From NCBI GenBank assembly GCA_026119935.1, contig JALRMH010000033.1, positions 62,001 through 126,000 of the forward strand: a stretch of 64,000 nucleotides of DNA, read 5' to 3'. The notes under the pieces were generated by a model, which did not search any database, was not told the origin of the DNA, and worked only from the letters and a program-made list of their open reading frames with translations. Made by a program: the position numbers and the translations under genes. This stretch comes from Endothia cerciana (taxonomy: Eukaryota; Ascomycota; Sordariomycetes; Diaporthales; Cryphonectriaceae). Shown piece after piece: positions 1-9,797 of this stretch; the first letter of the stretch is position 1, and each line of letters opens with the position of its first letter.

Positions 1-300
1 AGGCGTAGACGCAATTCATTGAAGTAGTCCCATGCCCTCCAATGCCTAGCTAGGCTGATGATATAGCTCATTCTCTCCATTCAACTGCGTAGGCCGTGGA
101 TATAGTGAGAAGAAAGGTATACTCTCGGACAGACGAGTGCGACCGCTCTCACACCAGCGATACCGTCCATATGTGGCAGCCATTCGGTGTGCACCTGGAA
201 CTTGTCGTGAGGTGCGACGCAAATATGGCCCCGCCTGCGTGGAGTCGGGTCCGCCCATCCAGCCCGACATGATTTAGTTGCACAAGGCCCCTATGCTCTT

Positions 301-557
301 TCATGTAGCGGCGGTCGCTTCAGCCGTGCCATTCGTCTCGGCGGCGTGTCCTGAAGGTCCAGCTTCATCATCATCCGCCGCGTCCGGAGAGTTCACAGAC
401 AAGTCTGGTTCCGCGTCGTCCTGCGCCCCCCCATTCGGTAGATGGGTGCTAAACTCCTTCGCGAGTCGTTCTTCCTCTTTTCTCTGCCGCAGGGCCTCCG
501 TCTCCTGCCGAAGTTTCTCCAAGTTCCATGCGTCATCGTCGACGTCGTCATCGTCGC

Positions 558-588
<31 letters not shown>

Positions 589-1642
589 CGAAACCTCGTC
601 GTCGTCCGAAACCTCGTCGTCGCTTTGTGTACGCCAGTTGCCGCTCTCGAATAGGGCACGGCCTGTTGCTTCCTTGGCTTTGCGGGCCTGCCACATTTCA
701 GTCAGTACATGATAGCATTACGCAAAATGAATCCATAGGTCAAGGCAGAATCCTACCTGTTCTTCTGCGGCCTTCTTGTCCAGGCGTTTCTTCTTCCACT
801 CCGCAAACGATTCAGGCGTCACAGGAGTCAGTTTGCCGGTGAGCTTATGCCGTTCGGACTCCAGGAACTCCTCGAGCGTCAGTGTCTTCAGTGGCGACTT
901 ATCCATCAAAGCCTTCTCCGCTGCTCGCTGTTCCTTCGTCTTGAGGACGAACCTGCGCTGTGTATGAGCAAATGTATACCGTGGGGAAACAGATTTTCAG
1001 GAGGACTTACCCTGGTGGAAGAGCATGCTTGTACATGCACTTGTCACCCCCGTTCGGGCAGATCCAGAACCAACCGTACTTGCCATCCTCGATGGCCTGG
1101 ATGAAGTATTTGCAGACCTTGTCCGTAGTGGTCCGTTGGTTGCCCTTCTTGGACAAGACGACAGACCGCAGCTTGTCTTCATCCCAATCCGCCGACGTCT
1201 CGACCTTCTTCTTCTCATCCTCCTCCTGCCTCGTATCCTGATACAAGCTCTTCTTGTCCGTCTTCCTGTCCAGCTCCAGGTCGTGCGAGAACTTGCACTT
1301 CTTGCCCTTCTCACAGTTTCCCTTCTTGTGGAAGATGCAGAGGACCGTCTTGGGATCGACGCCAAACGGCACCTTCTGCACCTGGGCGGGCTTGTTGAGC
1401 AGGGCCTCCTGCTCCCTCTTCGCATCCTCGGCGGCCTTCTTCTCCCTCTCACGCTGGGCCTTCTCGGCCTCCTTCTTCTTCTGCTCCGCGGTACCTCCGC
1501 TCTTGGCCTGTGCCTGCATCTGCTTGATCTGCTTCTGTGCCGCACCGCCCTTCTTGTTCTTCATGCCAAAGGTCTTGTCGTCGACGGCCTTCTTGGCGTC
1601 GACCTTCTTGGCCGGGGCCTTCTCGACCTTCTTAGGTGGCAT
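301..1642 (-). CDS. TMA46: CCCH zinc-finger translation-machinery-associated protein (DFRP family, Tma46)
   Basis: 404-residue protein from three exons (1642-1011, 952-757, 687-301). The N-terminus is a lysine-rich helix starting MPPKKVEK. Two CCCH fingers follow: C102-C110-C116-H120 and C177-C195-C202-H206. After the second finger comes the DFRP-type segment (LEEFLE..RHKL, about residues 230-245). The C-terminal 130 residues are acidic and coiled, with Asp runs encoded by a GTC/GTCGTC trinucleotide tract at 541-620. In the family, DFRP proteins bind and stabilise DRG GTPases and associate with ribosomes; a role here is inferred from that. The first acceptor was placed at 953 because it alone continues ALPPG into FVLK in frame. 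The gene is divergent from ATP15 with 378 bases between the start codons. Confidence 0.9.
541..620. repeat. GTC/CGTCGT trinucleotide tract in the TMA46 coding region
   Basis: An imperfect trinucleotide array that reads as runs of aspartate (GAC/GAT) on the minus strand, with a tandem Ser-Asp-Asp-Glu-Val unit. It lies inside the last TMA46 exon and keeps the reading frame, so length changes by whole codons would be tolerated. Confidence 0.85.
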
Positions 1643-2020
1643 GGTGGGCGGTTGGCGTGAGGGACACTGAGGGGGAAGTGGTGCGCGTGCTGAAGGGCTC
1701 TCCGCTGCTCCCAGACGCTGCGGTCGCCTGTCTGGAAGAGGTGGGGGCGGGGACGCAACTTCGAACTCGAAGATGTTGGAAAGAAAAAAGTGGATGCGAG
1801 CCGATCCAACGGCCCAAGACGCAGAGTGATTGAAAGATACGTAAAGTACGCTCGATGGCGCAGCTTTGGCGCGGAATAAAACGGACCAAGTGGCACGTGA
1901 TCCCAGCGAAAGGCCGATCCCGAGCAGGTGGTCCCTGAGCTGTTTTAGCAACAGACTGGATTGGCAACAATCAAACACCCCAACCTCCCCAGGACACCCC
2001 CCCCCCCAAAACCATCCAAG
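1643..2020. promoter_or_regulatory. Shared divergent promoter of TMA46 and ATP15
   Basis: The 378 bases between the two start codons must hold both promoters. I see no clear TATA box. A C-rich tract (1993-2007) lies just upstream of the ATP15 start. Nothing more specific can be supported. Confidence 0.5.
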
Positions 2021-2421
2021 ATGTCGTTCGCGTGGAAAGCCGCAGGCATTACGTGAGTCCAATTGACCCAGCTACGAGTTGCGCGGAGACGCGGGAGCTT
2101 CAGTGGCCAACGGCCGGAGAACTGACGATCGAAATCGCTCTCTACAGCTACAACCGCTACCTGGCCGTCGCGGGCCGCGTCGTGCGCCGAAGTCTGAAGG
2201 ACGACAAGAGACTTGCGGCCGAGCGCCGGGGAGAGATGGAGCTGCGGTTCTCCAAGTGGGAGGTGAGTTGCGACGTGGCCGGGTGGACAACGAAAGTGCT
2301 GTACGGGGTGGGAAAGTCGCTGACGATCGCGGAACAGAACGGCAAGCAGGGCCAAGCAAAGAACCTCGCGCAGGCGAACGCTGCTGCTATGGCTGAGTCG
2401 GCTGGATCATCGTCGTCATAA
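2021..2421 (+). CDS. ATP15: Mitochondrial F1 ATP synthase subunit epsilon
   Basis: 76-residue protein from three exons (2021-2052, 2148-2262, 2338-2421). The start MSFAWKAAGITYNRYL and the block RVVRRSLK..KRLAAERRGE are the signature of fungal F1 epsilon, a small central-stalk subunit of ATP synthase in the mitochondrial matrix. The length is usual for fungi. Exon 1 encodes only ten codons and two bases; the spliced phase (2, 0) restores the family sequence exactly. The tail is Ala/Ser-rich (GSSSS). Its upstream neighbour TMA46 is divergent. Confidence 0.93.
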
Positions 2422-3059
2422 GGTACACCGGAGGCGGACCGCTGGGGGGGAAGAGAGGCCTTCAGACGGAGGCGCGGCGGGATGACGGAGAGCAAAAGTC
2501 TCGAGGGACGTCGGGTTGGAGCGCTCAAGGGTAGATGTCGCTTGCTTGAGAGAAAGGCCAGATGTGCATTGTGAGCAGGAGCATTAGAACAGACAAGCCA
2601 TCGACACACCAAACGTCGAATCATGTTGGGTTCTGACCATGCGGTGATGCCGCCTTGTAGACTCTGGGGCTGCCCAGCCAACACCGGCAGCTGCGACACG
2701 AGCACTCGCGTTTCCCGCATCAAACTGCCATAAGCTAAATTACAAACGTCGAATTCTCAAACTTGATTTCTTCCCATCACTTTGCAAACATCACGTCGCC
2801 AGGGTCCATTTATTCCACGTCAAAAGTTGATTGCTGCATCGCGGTGGAACGCCGATGACCTGGACAATTTCTACCCGAGGCGATCCGATCTTGGTCGTTT
2901 AGGCTGGGCTTTCCCAGCCCGCTTCTCTGCACAGCCCAGGCCAGGCACCTCACCCCAGTAAACAGACCAACCGAGTCGAACTCGATCACAGCTCCAACGC
3001 CATACCACGCTGATGAGATAGTACACGATATTAGATCTCACAAGTCTGTGAAGGGCAAG
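2422..3059. other. Intergenic, ATP15 to MAK10
   Basis: 638 bases hold the 3' end of ATP15 and the MAK10 promoter. Small open frames on the minus strand (for example 2157-2723) are low in conserved content and overlap ATP15. I see no RNA gene. Confidence 0.5.
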
Positions 3060-5723
3060 ATGATGGATGAGTCTAACATGACCAGTGGTAATATAGGGCC
3101 TCCAACATCCATGCATCCCTCACCTTTCTAAGCCGCTGACCCGTTTTGCAGGGTTCGACAGCCTCTCCATCGCGACCAACCCGTACCAGATTGCAGCAGA
3201 CCTAGATCCTGAGGTGCCTCCCCCGCCAAAGATCACCAGTGAGGCTGTTGTCACCAGAGACATCACAGATCAATTTGCTACAGCCGCCAAGAGTGGGCTC
3301 TTCAAGCACCCCTGAACACCCCTGAATGCACCCCCGACTGACTGATATGTACAGCGCTCGAGGCCGGTGAGCTGGTCAAGGATGGCTTCTTCACTCTCTT
3401 CGAGTCCGTCGGGGCTCTCGAGGTATACTCCGAGCCCTCCCGCTTAGGCTGCGTGCTAGGTCTCCTTGCGACGAGCTGCTGACGGCTGTAGATCATGGAT
3501 CCCAAGATGGACAGCGGCTGCCTCGCTCCAGGAGAGTCTTTAGACGAGAAGCTCAAGGTCGATGTCCCCCTCATGCCAGATGAGGTACTCGGGATCATCG
3601 ACCAGCTGCTCTGCCACGAGGTATGTGGCCTCCTGCTCGGAATCTACACCCTCACCACTGACGTGGAATCAGATGGCTTGGCACCTGGGATACCCCCTAT
3701 CTCAGACTTTATTTACTAGCGTCCACCTGGAGTCGATCATGATGCCACCACCTGACAAGTTAGAGGATGCATACTTCACACGTGTCGAGGGCGACGATGC
3801 CCACACAGATCGTATCCTCCGCGTTCTGAGGGCGTATTGTCTGGGCTTGCTTAAGGCATGTCGGTACGTCAACGAGCGCATCAAGTTTGAGCATTACTAC
3901 GAGGTGAACTCTTCTGCTTTCGAAAGACACGTTCATACGCTAAGCATGTGACAGGAAGAGGACTTCGTGACAACCACTTATCACCGCTCCCTCCTCGACA
4001 ACATTCCCGGGAAGGAGATCTTTGACGAGATTCGAGATGCTCGAGATGTTGTCCATAGCATGTCGCGCGAGCTCGGTGCAGAAATTGCCCAGGCCCTGGA
4101 TTTCAGGCTCGAGCTGAGATATGCGTTCCTCCGGGCCATCGAACTCTCCGAGCTTCGAACTCACCCCGAATCTCTCAAGACTCCATGGGTAGAGATGAAA
4201 GCCATCCTGGATCCCATCTCCAAATCACACTCACTCGGTACTCCATGCCCCCAATTCTTCAGCGCAAAGCTTCAACAGCGCTTAGCTAGCACGATGCCAC
4301 CGCGGCCGATCGTCCAGCTGAGCTTTGAGGAGGCAATCTCGCACTTCAGGAGGCTAGCCGTGGACGGCCTCGAGGTCGCTGATGTGCTGAAGTACACTGA
4401 TTCGCAAAGCCTCTTGGTATGCCATGAGGAGTGCTCGTGGTGCAAAGGCCATGGCTAACATGCGCACAGAATTTTATCCTCACTTTCCAGGCGAAGAAGC
4501 CACAACCTCTAGTTTACATACGAACTCTCTTACAGAATTATGTCTTCAAAGACATGGTGTTGCTTGGCTCACTAAGCATCCGGCAGGTCTTTGATGACGA
4601 CTTATCCCTCATAGTCCTTCCCTCCAGCCGGCTTCTTGATCGCGCAAACGATAATGTTGAAGCCGTTAATGACCCGAGATACGCCATAGCGCACCAGATG
4701 GAAGTCTTTCGGCAAAGGGCGGCACAATCCTATCTGGACGTTTTCAGGGCTTTTTGCCAAAACCGCTGCAGAGTCAGACGAACATTATGCCACGCCATCC
4801 AAGACTGGGAGGCTGTTCAAGCAGATGCTGAAGAGGTGGACCAGCTCCTCCAGGTAGCGGTCGACGAGAAGCCCCTATCTTACCAGCCATTCGGCACGGG
4901 AAGTGCCAGACCGACCTATTCCCTGCCGCTCTCATCATGGGCGTACCTCTACAAGCTCCGTCTGATGGAGTGGATCGTTCAGCTCGGTTTCGAACTGGAA
5001 GTGTACCAGCCAGACGAGCTTGCGGGTATGTACTGGTACCTCAGCTACCTTGCGCGGATCCGAGCCGGTCACGTCGAGCGCATTAAAGCGTTTGCCGTAC
5101 GGACGTTGAACGAGCTCCGTGCCAGATCAGCCCCGACAACTGCTGCGCGAGAGCAACAAGTTACCCGCTCGCTGTCTTTCCTCCGCGCGACGCTTCTCGA
5201 AGCCGCCGTCACCTGGGAACTCGCTGACGCCCTGTCATCCATCTATACGTTGATATATGACCGACTCAACCTTCTCGGCCCACCCCCACGACCCTACTCC
5301 ACGGACGAGCTGCGCTACGAGATCCGTATGCGGCCTTTCATACCTATCGAGCTGCCAGAGCTGCCAACCTACGTTGAGTTCTCGCGGTCGGCCAGACAAG
5401 AAGACAAATCGGTTGCGGAGCTTCTCAACACTGCCGAAAGTGCAGTGGCGGGCGCCAAAAAAGGCTACGAGGTACTGACCAAGTTTGGTGAGAAAGAGGC
5501 ATTCACGGCGCAGTGCCACGAGCGGTGGCTGCAGGCTACACGGGGCGGATTTAAGAGCGCCATCCAGGCGGGTCTGGCAGTGTCGACATTGAAGAGAGTT
5601 GTTGACGCGCGTGACAAGGGTAAGGACATCAAAGTCGATATCAAGGTTCCTGGACCTGATGATGGCTATCATGAGTGGTGGATAGTGCCGGCAATTGTGG
5701 TAACGGCGCCTGGAGGTCCTTAG
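3060..5723 (+). CDS. MAK10: NatC N-alpha-acetyltransferase auxiliary subunit Mak10/Naa35
   Basis: 770-residue protein from seven exons: 3060-3087, 3152-3292, 3355-3422, 3492-3620, 3673-3903, 3955-4416, 4470-5723. The family hallmark GALEIMDPKMDSG lies at about residues 76-88, followed by the conserved CHEMAWHLGYPLSQTLFTS block. All splice phases agree and the spliced length is divisible by three. In the family, Mak10 anchors the catalytic Naa30 and Naa38 subunits of NatC to the ribosome, where NatC acetylates Met-Leu/Ile/Phe N-termini. The first exon (MMDESNMTSG) was chosen because its donor at 3088 joins in phase to the LSIATNPY segment; an alternative first exon is possible. The C-terminus is complete (WWIVP near the end). 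Confidence 0.92.
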
Positions 5724-5909
5724 GAGGTACTCGGCGTGTTGTACCCGATATGGTCACGCAAGTAAGCGTAGTGAGTGAATGTCGGAAGCGGTGGTGCAAA
5801 GGTATAAGACGAATAGCTCGGGTCATTGATTATCAAGCAAGCCAACACGGCCCTCATACAATACAGAAGAATACCGATCACGCTAGCGCCCGTCGTGGTG
5901 AAGAGAAGA

Positions 5910-7119
5910 TTACAATGTCAATTTGGCCAACACCCAGTCCCCAGCTGCCTGCGGAAATATATCAAAGTACGACGTGTGTGTCGCAACATCATCACCCTGG
6001 GCACAGACGGGGTCATCGGACAAGTCCCAAGACTGCAGCAGGCTAGAATACCCTGTGTTCAGGCGCTCAAGCTGCGTTCCGGTGCGCGGATGGGTCTGTT
6101 GTTCGGAGTCTTCTTTCAGTGTTCTCTCTCTAATTTGAAGCCATTATCGCTTCATCCGAAGAATGAGACTTACGCCGTTGTCGGCACTGCCGTTAGCCAT
6201 ATTGTACGCCTGGTTGGCGACGTGTGTCACGTCGCCGAACAGCGTCACTGCTTTGACTGTGCCGCTGTGTGAGTACTGGTACCCGCACCGAGCAGTGTGG
6301 TTCTTCTTCCCCGTGGTCTGGACGTTCAGTACTTACTGTTCGTTGCTGGTGACGTGGTCGGGTCGAAGCCCGTTCCGTTTTGCTCTGTGCAGCCCGTCGA
6401 TCCTTCTGAGTGGCCGCCCAAGATGTTTCCGACGACTTGGCTGCCCTGTGATGGACATGATTACTTAGACGAACGAGAACAATGTTTTTTTTTTTTTTTT
6501 TTTTCTTCTTTCTCTTTCTTCCTTTCTTTCTTCACCTTACTTCATGGGTCAGGACGAGATAGAAGAGAGCGGCTTCTACCTGGGAGTATCCTGACACAAT
6601 GAGCTGGGAATCAGGGCACTTGGTCGCGTACTCTGTGATCTGGTCGGTGCCGTGCGTCACACCGAGGCCTTCGGAGTCGCAGTCTATCAGTCTCCATCAG
6701 CGTCGGCCACTATCCACTTTGACTTTGTTCCCGCCATCTTCTCTTCCTCCCGACACCTAGGGTTCCGTTTCCTGGAACTGATGGGACTCGGGTGCTCCGG
6801 CCTGTACAACAGCACCACAGCCTGTGGACCTGGGGAGCGGGGAGAGGGAGGAGGAGACTAACATGGGGGCCAGCATCGTCGCAGGATGCTCGATGTCCTC
6901 ATAGTGACAGGTGGCCGTCCCTATGCCGTTGCAGATCGCCTAAACGACGCTGATCTGTCGACCCGGGTAGTCTTCCCACGTGCCGCGCGCGAGGAAGATG
7001 TGCACGTCGTCGCAGTCGGAGGCCGCGCGGCTAGTCGGGAGGCCCAGGACGACTGTAGAAAGACCCATGGTCGAGAGGAGGGTGAGCAGGGCCATGTTGG
7101 GCGGTCTGAAGGAGGCCAT
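5910..7119 (-). pseudogene. Carbohydrate esterase family 5 (acetylxylan esterase/cutinase-like) gene with an in-frame TAG
   Basis: Five exons (7119-6863, 6691-6580, 6445-6337, 6256-6174, 6095-5910) give 249 codons in one frame. The product has a signal peptide (hydrophobic LLTLLSTMGLSTVVLG near the N-terminus), the CE5 opening CDDVHIFLARG, the nucleophile motif GYSQ split by an intron (GYSQ|GSQVVGN), the block VKAVTLFGD, and the acid/histidine region SDDPVC...ATHTSYF. The Ser-Asp-His triad and several cysteines are therefore present. Codon 60 is TAG (6940-6942), between ISVV and AICNG, where no intron of normal size can remove it. Family enzymes are secreted and cleave acetyl groups from xylan or cutin esters. 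Either the gene is recently inactivated, or the stop is read through, or it is a base error. The second intron acceptor (GAG) is weak. Confidence 0.75.
6485..6504. repeat. Poly-T/A tract in an intron
   Basis: Twenty T in a row followed by a CTTTCTTT-rich stretch, inside the third intron interval of the CE5 gene (6446-6579). On the coding strand it is an A-rich purine tract. Confidence 0.9.
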
Positions 7120-7567
7120 CTTGGGAAGACCGGTAACTCGATCCCGTGACGGCTGTTTCGCTGCGCCATACTCCTGAGGTCTCAAGGTCTATCTATGCCT
7201 GCACATCGATACTTTTGGTTCTACCAACTGAATACCGCGTTACCGTATTGCGTGCCGAGGCTGTATTCACCGGCTTTTGTTGAGTGTGTGCGTCTTCGTT
7301 CTCGAGACGTGGTCTTGGCTGGGCAGGAGGAGGTGGTTCACTCAGGTAGGTACCTGGCCAGCTTCCCATTTCGGGCTCCCATCCCGCCGTTAAGGCACAC
7401 GAGCTGCACTCCGGACTGAGGAGGTAGTTCTCAGCAGCGTCTTGGATATTTGTTGAGCATGCTTGGCATGGACTTTTGAATCTTGCATGATGCCCGAGAG
7501 TGCCACTTCGGTCCCGTGGTTTTGTTGGGCGTTTTGGGCTGCTTGCTTTATTTATTCTTTTCGGTTG

Positions 7568-7594
7568 TTTTTTTTTGGGGGGGGGGGGAGGGGT
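7568..7594. repeat. T-run followed by G-run
   Basis: A run of T followed by about twelve G. A G-run of this length could form a G-quadruplex with neighbouring G tracts, but it is also a place where sequencing length errors occur. Confidence 0.8.
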
Positions 7595-8299
7595 TCTCAT
7601 TGCCCGTGACTTCTTCCATTTCCCTTCTTCCGTGGATTCCTCACTGAATAATCCCGATGTAACTGAGACTGCTGCGGATGGTGAAGCGTCCCTTCGTGCT
7701 GGTAAGTCAACCGATCCCCTTCACGGGAGCGATCACAAGTTCAGACAAGACCGCTATCATTGAAGCTCCGCCAACAACGAATCATCAGGACGTGGTATTA
7801 TCGTCATTTGATCCGCAGGAAAATTCGGGGTTTCTTCTGGCGTCTATAATCTGTGTATAGACTTAGAGCTGCGATGTCAATACTTTGCGCAGGAGTCCGT
7901 TAGCCGCGCGGGATCTAATTTCCACCAAATAATCTTCGTAATCACTCTTTCGGTTTGATGGTGGTATGGGTTTGGGCCATTGCCCTAGAGTATTGAGACT
8001 GCCCGCTATGTATGGTACCCCGGCCTATACCACAGCCTGCTCCACAACACCACCTATGAGTCCAGAGGAAAGAAGATGAGCCATGTCATATCGCTCCTCA
8101 GCTGCCTGAATTGCTACCGAAAGACCCGAAGCAGGGCCATATGGGGACTAAAGCAAGACTTGTATTGACGGTACTCTGCTTATTCGTTTTGTGGACAGAT
8201 CAGGAGAGGAAGCCAGCTCTGAGAGAAAGGGCCGTGCTCACTCTGCTTAGATCTCACCGCAGAGTCTTCAGCCCATGTTGTCATCACGCCAAAGTGACC

Positions 8300-8540
8300 C
8301 CATAGGTCTCTCAAAAGGAGTCATATGCTCGGCGGGCGGCCCTCGTGAAGATAGACCTGGTTTCTAACAAAACCAAGACCACTAGAGCCGTCACCGCCAA
8401 GACTTACCACTGTGCCTTGACAACCAGCCCAACCGAGGCTGGCAGTTGAGATTGGATGGATTCGAACTTCGAGACCATTAGATGCATGAGCGTCATACAC
8501 CATTTGTGACGTGAGACAAGTTGGAAGCCTCCAAGTGTTG
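8300..8540 (-). repeat. Possible tRNA-derived SINE or tRNA relic
   Basis: On the minus strand the segment 8540-8455 reads like a decayed tRNA. An A-box-like TCTCACGTCACAAATGG is followed at tRNA-like spacing by a CTCATGCATCTAATGG anticodon-arm-like part and then by a perfect B box, GTTCGAATC (near 8457-8467). Acceptor and T-stem pairing are poor, so it is not a functional tRNA. A non-tRNA body continues towards 8300. Box A, box B and an unrelated 3' body together are the layout of a tRNA-derived SINE. The borders are guesses; I cannot see target-site duplications. Confidence 0.35.
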
Positions 8541-9533
8541 AGATGGAGCAGAGCCAGGAATGTGGCTCAAGTTGGCCGTTCGCTTAAAGGGCTTCCACAT
8601 GCAGAAACACAAATAAAATAGATACCGGACTGCAGCGGCCAGGTAAATCCACTTGCCTGATGATGTGGGCTAATACTTGAAGGGAGTTTTAAGACCTCAT
8701 TTAGTAGTTGATTCTACATTTGACGAATCTCACAGTCACTTCTTTATATTTCTTGTGCTCCTTCTTAAGCTTCTGGAAGAGTTGTGCTACGTCCAAAACA
8801 GAGTATCTTGTTTCTTCGCCAATCCGATGACTTCTTCCTCCACAACCATGGAGTGGAATAGCATTCAGAATTGCCATGTTCGCAGTCTCACCTGATAAAG
8901 CGGATGGCGGACAGACTGACCAAGGGCGCCGCCTCGAGATGATCACCTCTTCTCTTCTACCCAAGGCCCTGGCTTACTCTGGATGTTCTCCGGGCGCTTC
9001 GCAAAGACGAAGACAGCTTGGCATAGTTGATACGTCGATCTTCATCATAGAATCACTAGAAGACTTGATACCTGAGCTGTTGTTGATCTGAGAACAATGG
9101 ACGTTTTGGAACGTGAAGGAAAAGGCCATCGTCAGCTCATCAACCGAGGCAGCATTGTGAACATATCTCATGTCAGTCTTCAGCAGCAGTGGCACATCTC
9201 CTCATCATCACCATTGCTTGTTCAGCGAACATGTATGAAATTCCAAGCAAGGTGTACATCCTAATTGCATCTGACTGCCTTGGTTGCAACTGTCCCTGCC
9301 CGCGGGATCGAGGTGCTTTACTGTGCTGCCATATTAGGCGATAGCTGGCTACGGTGCCAGCCTTTCCAAGGCTATATCGGATCATTGGATACTGTCGAGC
9401 TTCTCTGTTCACTGTCTATGTCAGTTGGATATGGTTTATCATCCGAGATGGCTGCTGGACAAGTGGGTACTACACGTGGCGGCGGCGGTGAGTAGGATCC
9501 CCACAGAAATGAGACAGCACTTTGCACCTTGAT

Positions 9534-9549
9534 ACTATGGTACCATAGT
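9534..9549. promoter_or_regulatory. 16-base perfect palindrome upstream of the P450
   Basis: ACTATGGTACCATAGT is its own reverse complement and lies about 250 bases before the P450 start codon. The same half-site (ACCATAG/CTATGGT) recurs as an inverted pair at 14641-14657. It could be a dimeric regulator site; there is no direct evidence. Confidence 0.3.
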
Positions 9550-9797
9550 GCTATTGGTACCCAGCCCTGAGCGGGCCCAGGGGCTATGCGGTCCACCCAC
9601 TTGGCTGTGCCCTAATGGTAAGCTTGCTATAGACGACCAAGGTCCGCGGTCCAAAACGACTTATTGCGTCGTGCACACAAGAAATACGGAACCGCACACG
9701 ATGTGGTGCGTCGATTGACCTTACCCGATCTCCATCCACCATTAGCAATATCAGTAAAGCTGTGGGGGGAAAAGAGTCGCTGGTCCACGATACACAG

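Larger units (their letters stand above)
7120..9797. other. Gene-poor interval, CE5 gene to P450
   Basis: About 2.7 kb with only short open frames, none resembling a known family. It holds a T/G homopolymer block (7568-7594), the tRNA-like segment near 8300-8540, and a perfect 16-base palindrome at 9534-9549 upstream of the P450. I cannot support any protein gene here. Confidence 0.55.

Noticed and set aside
8455..8540. Functional tRNA gene
   Set aside because: The B box is perfect but T-stem and acceptor-stem pairing fail, so at most a relic or SINE head.
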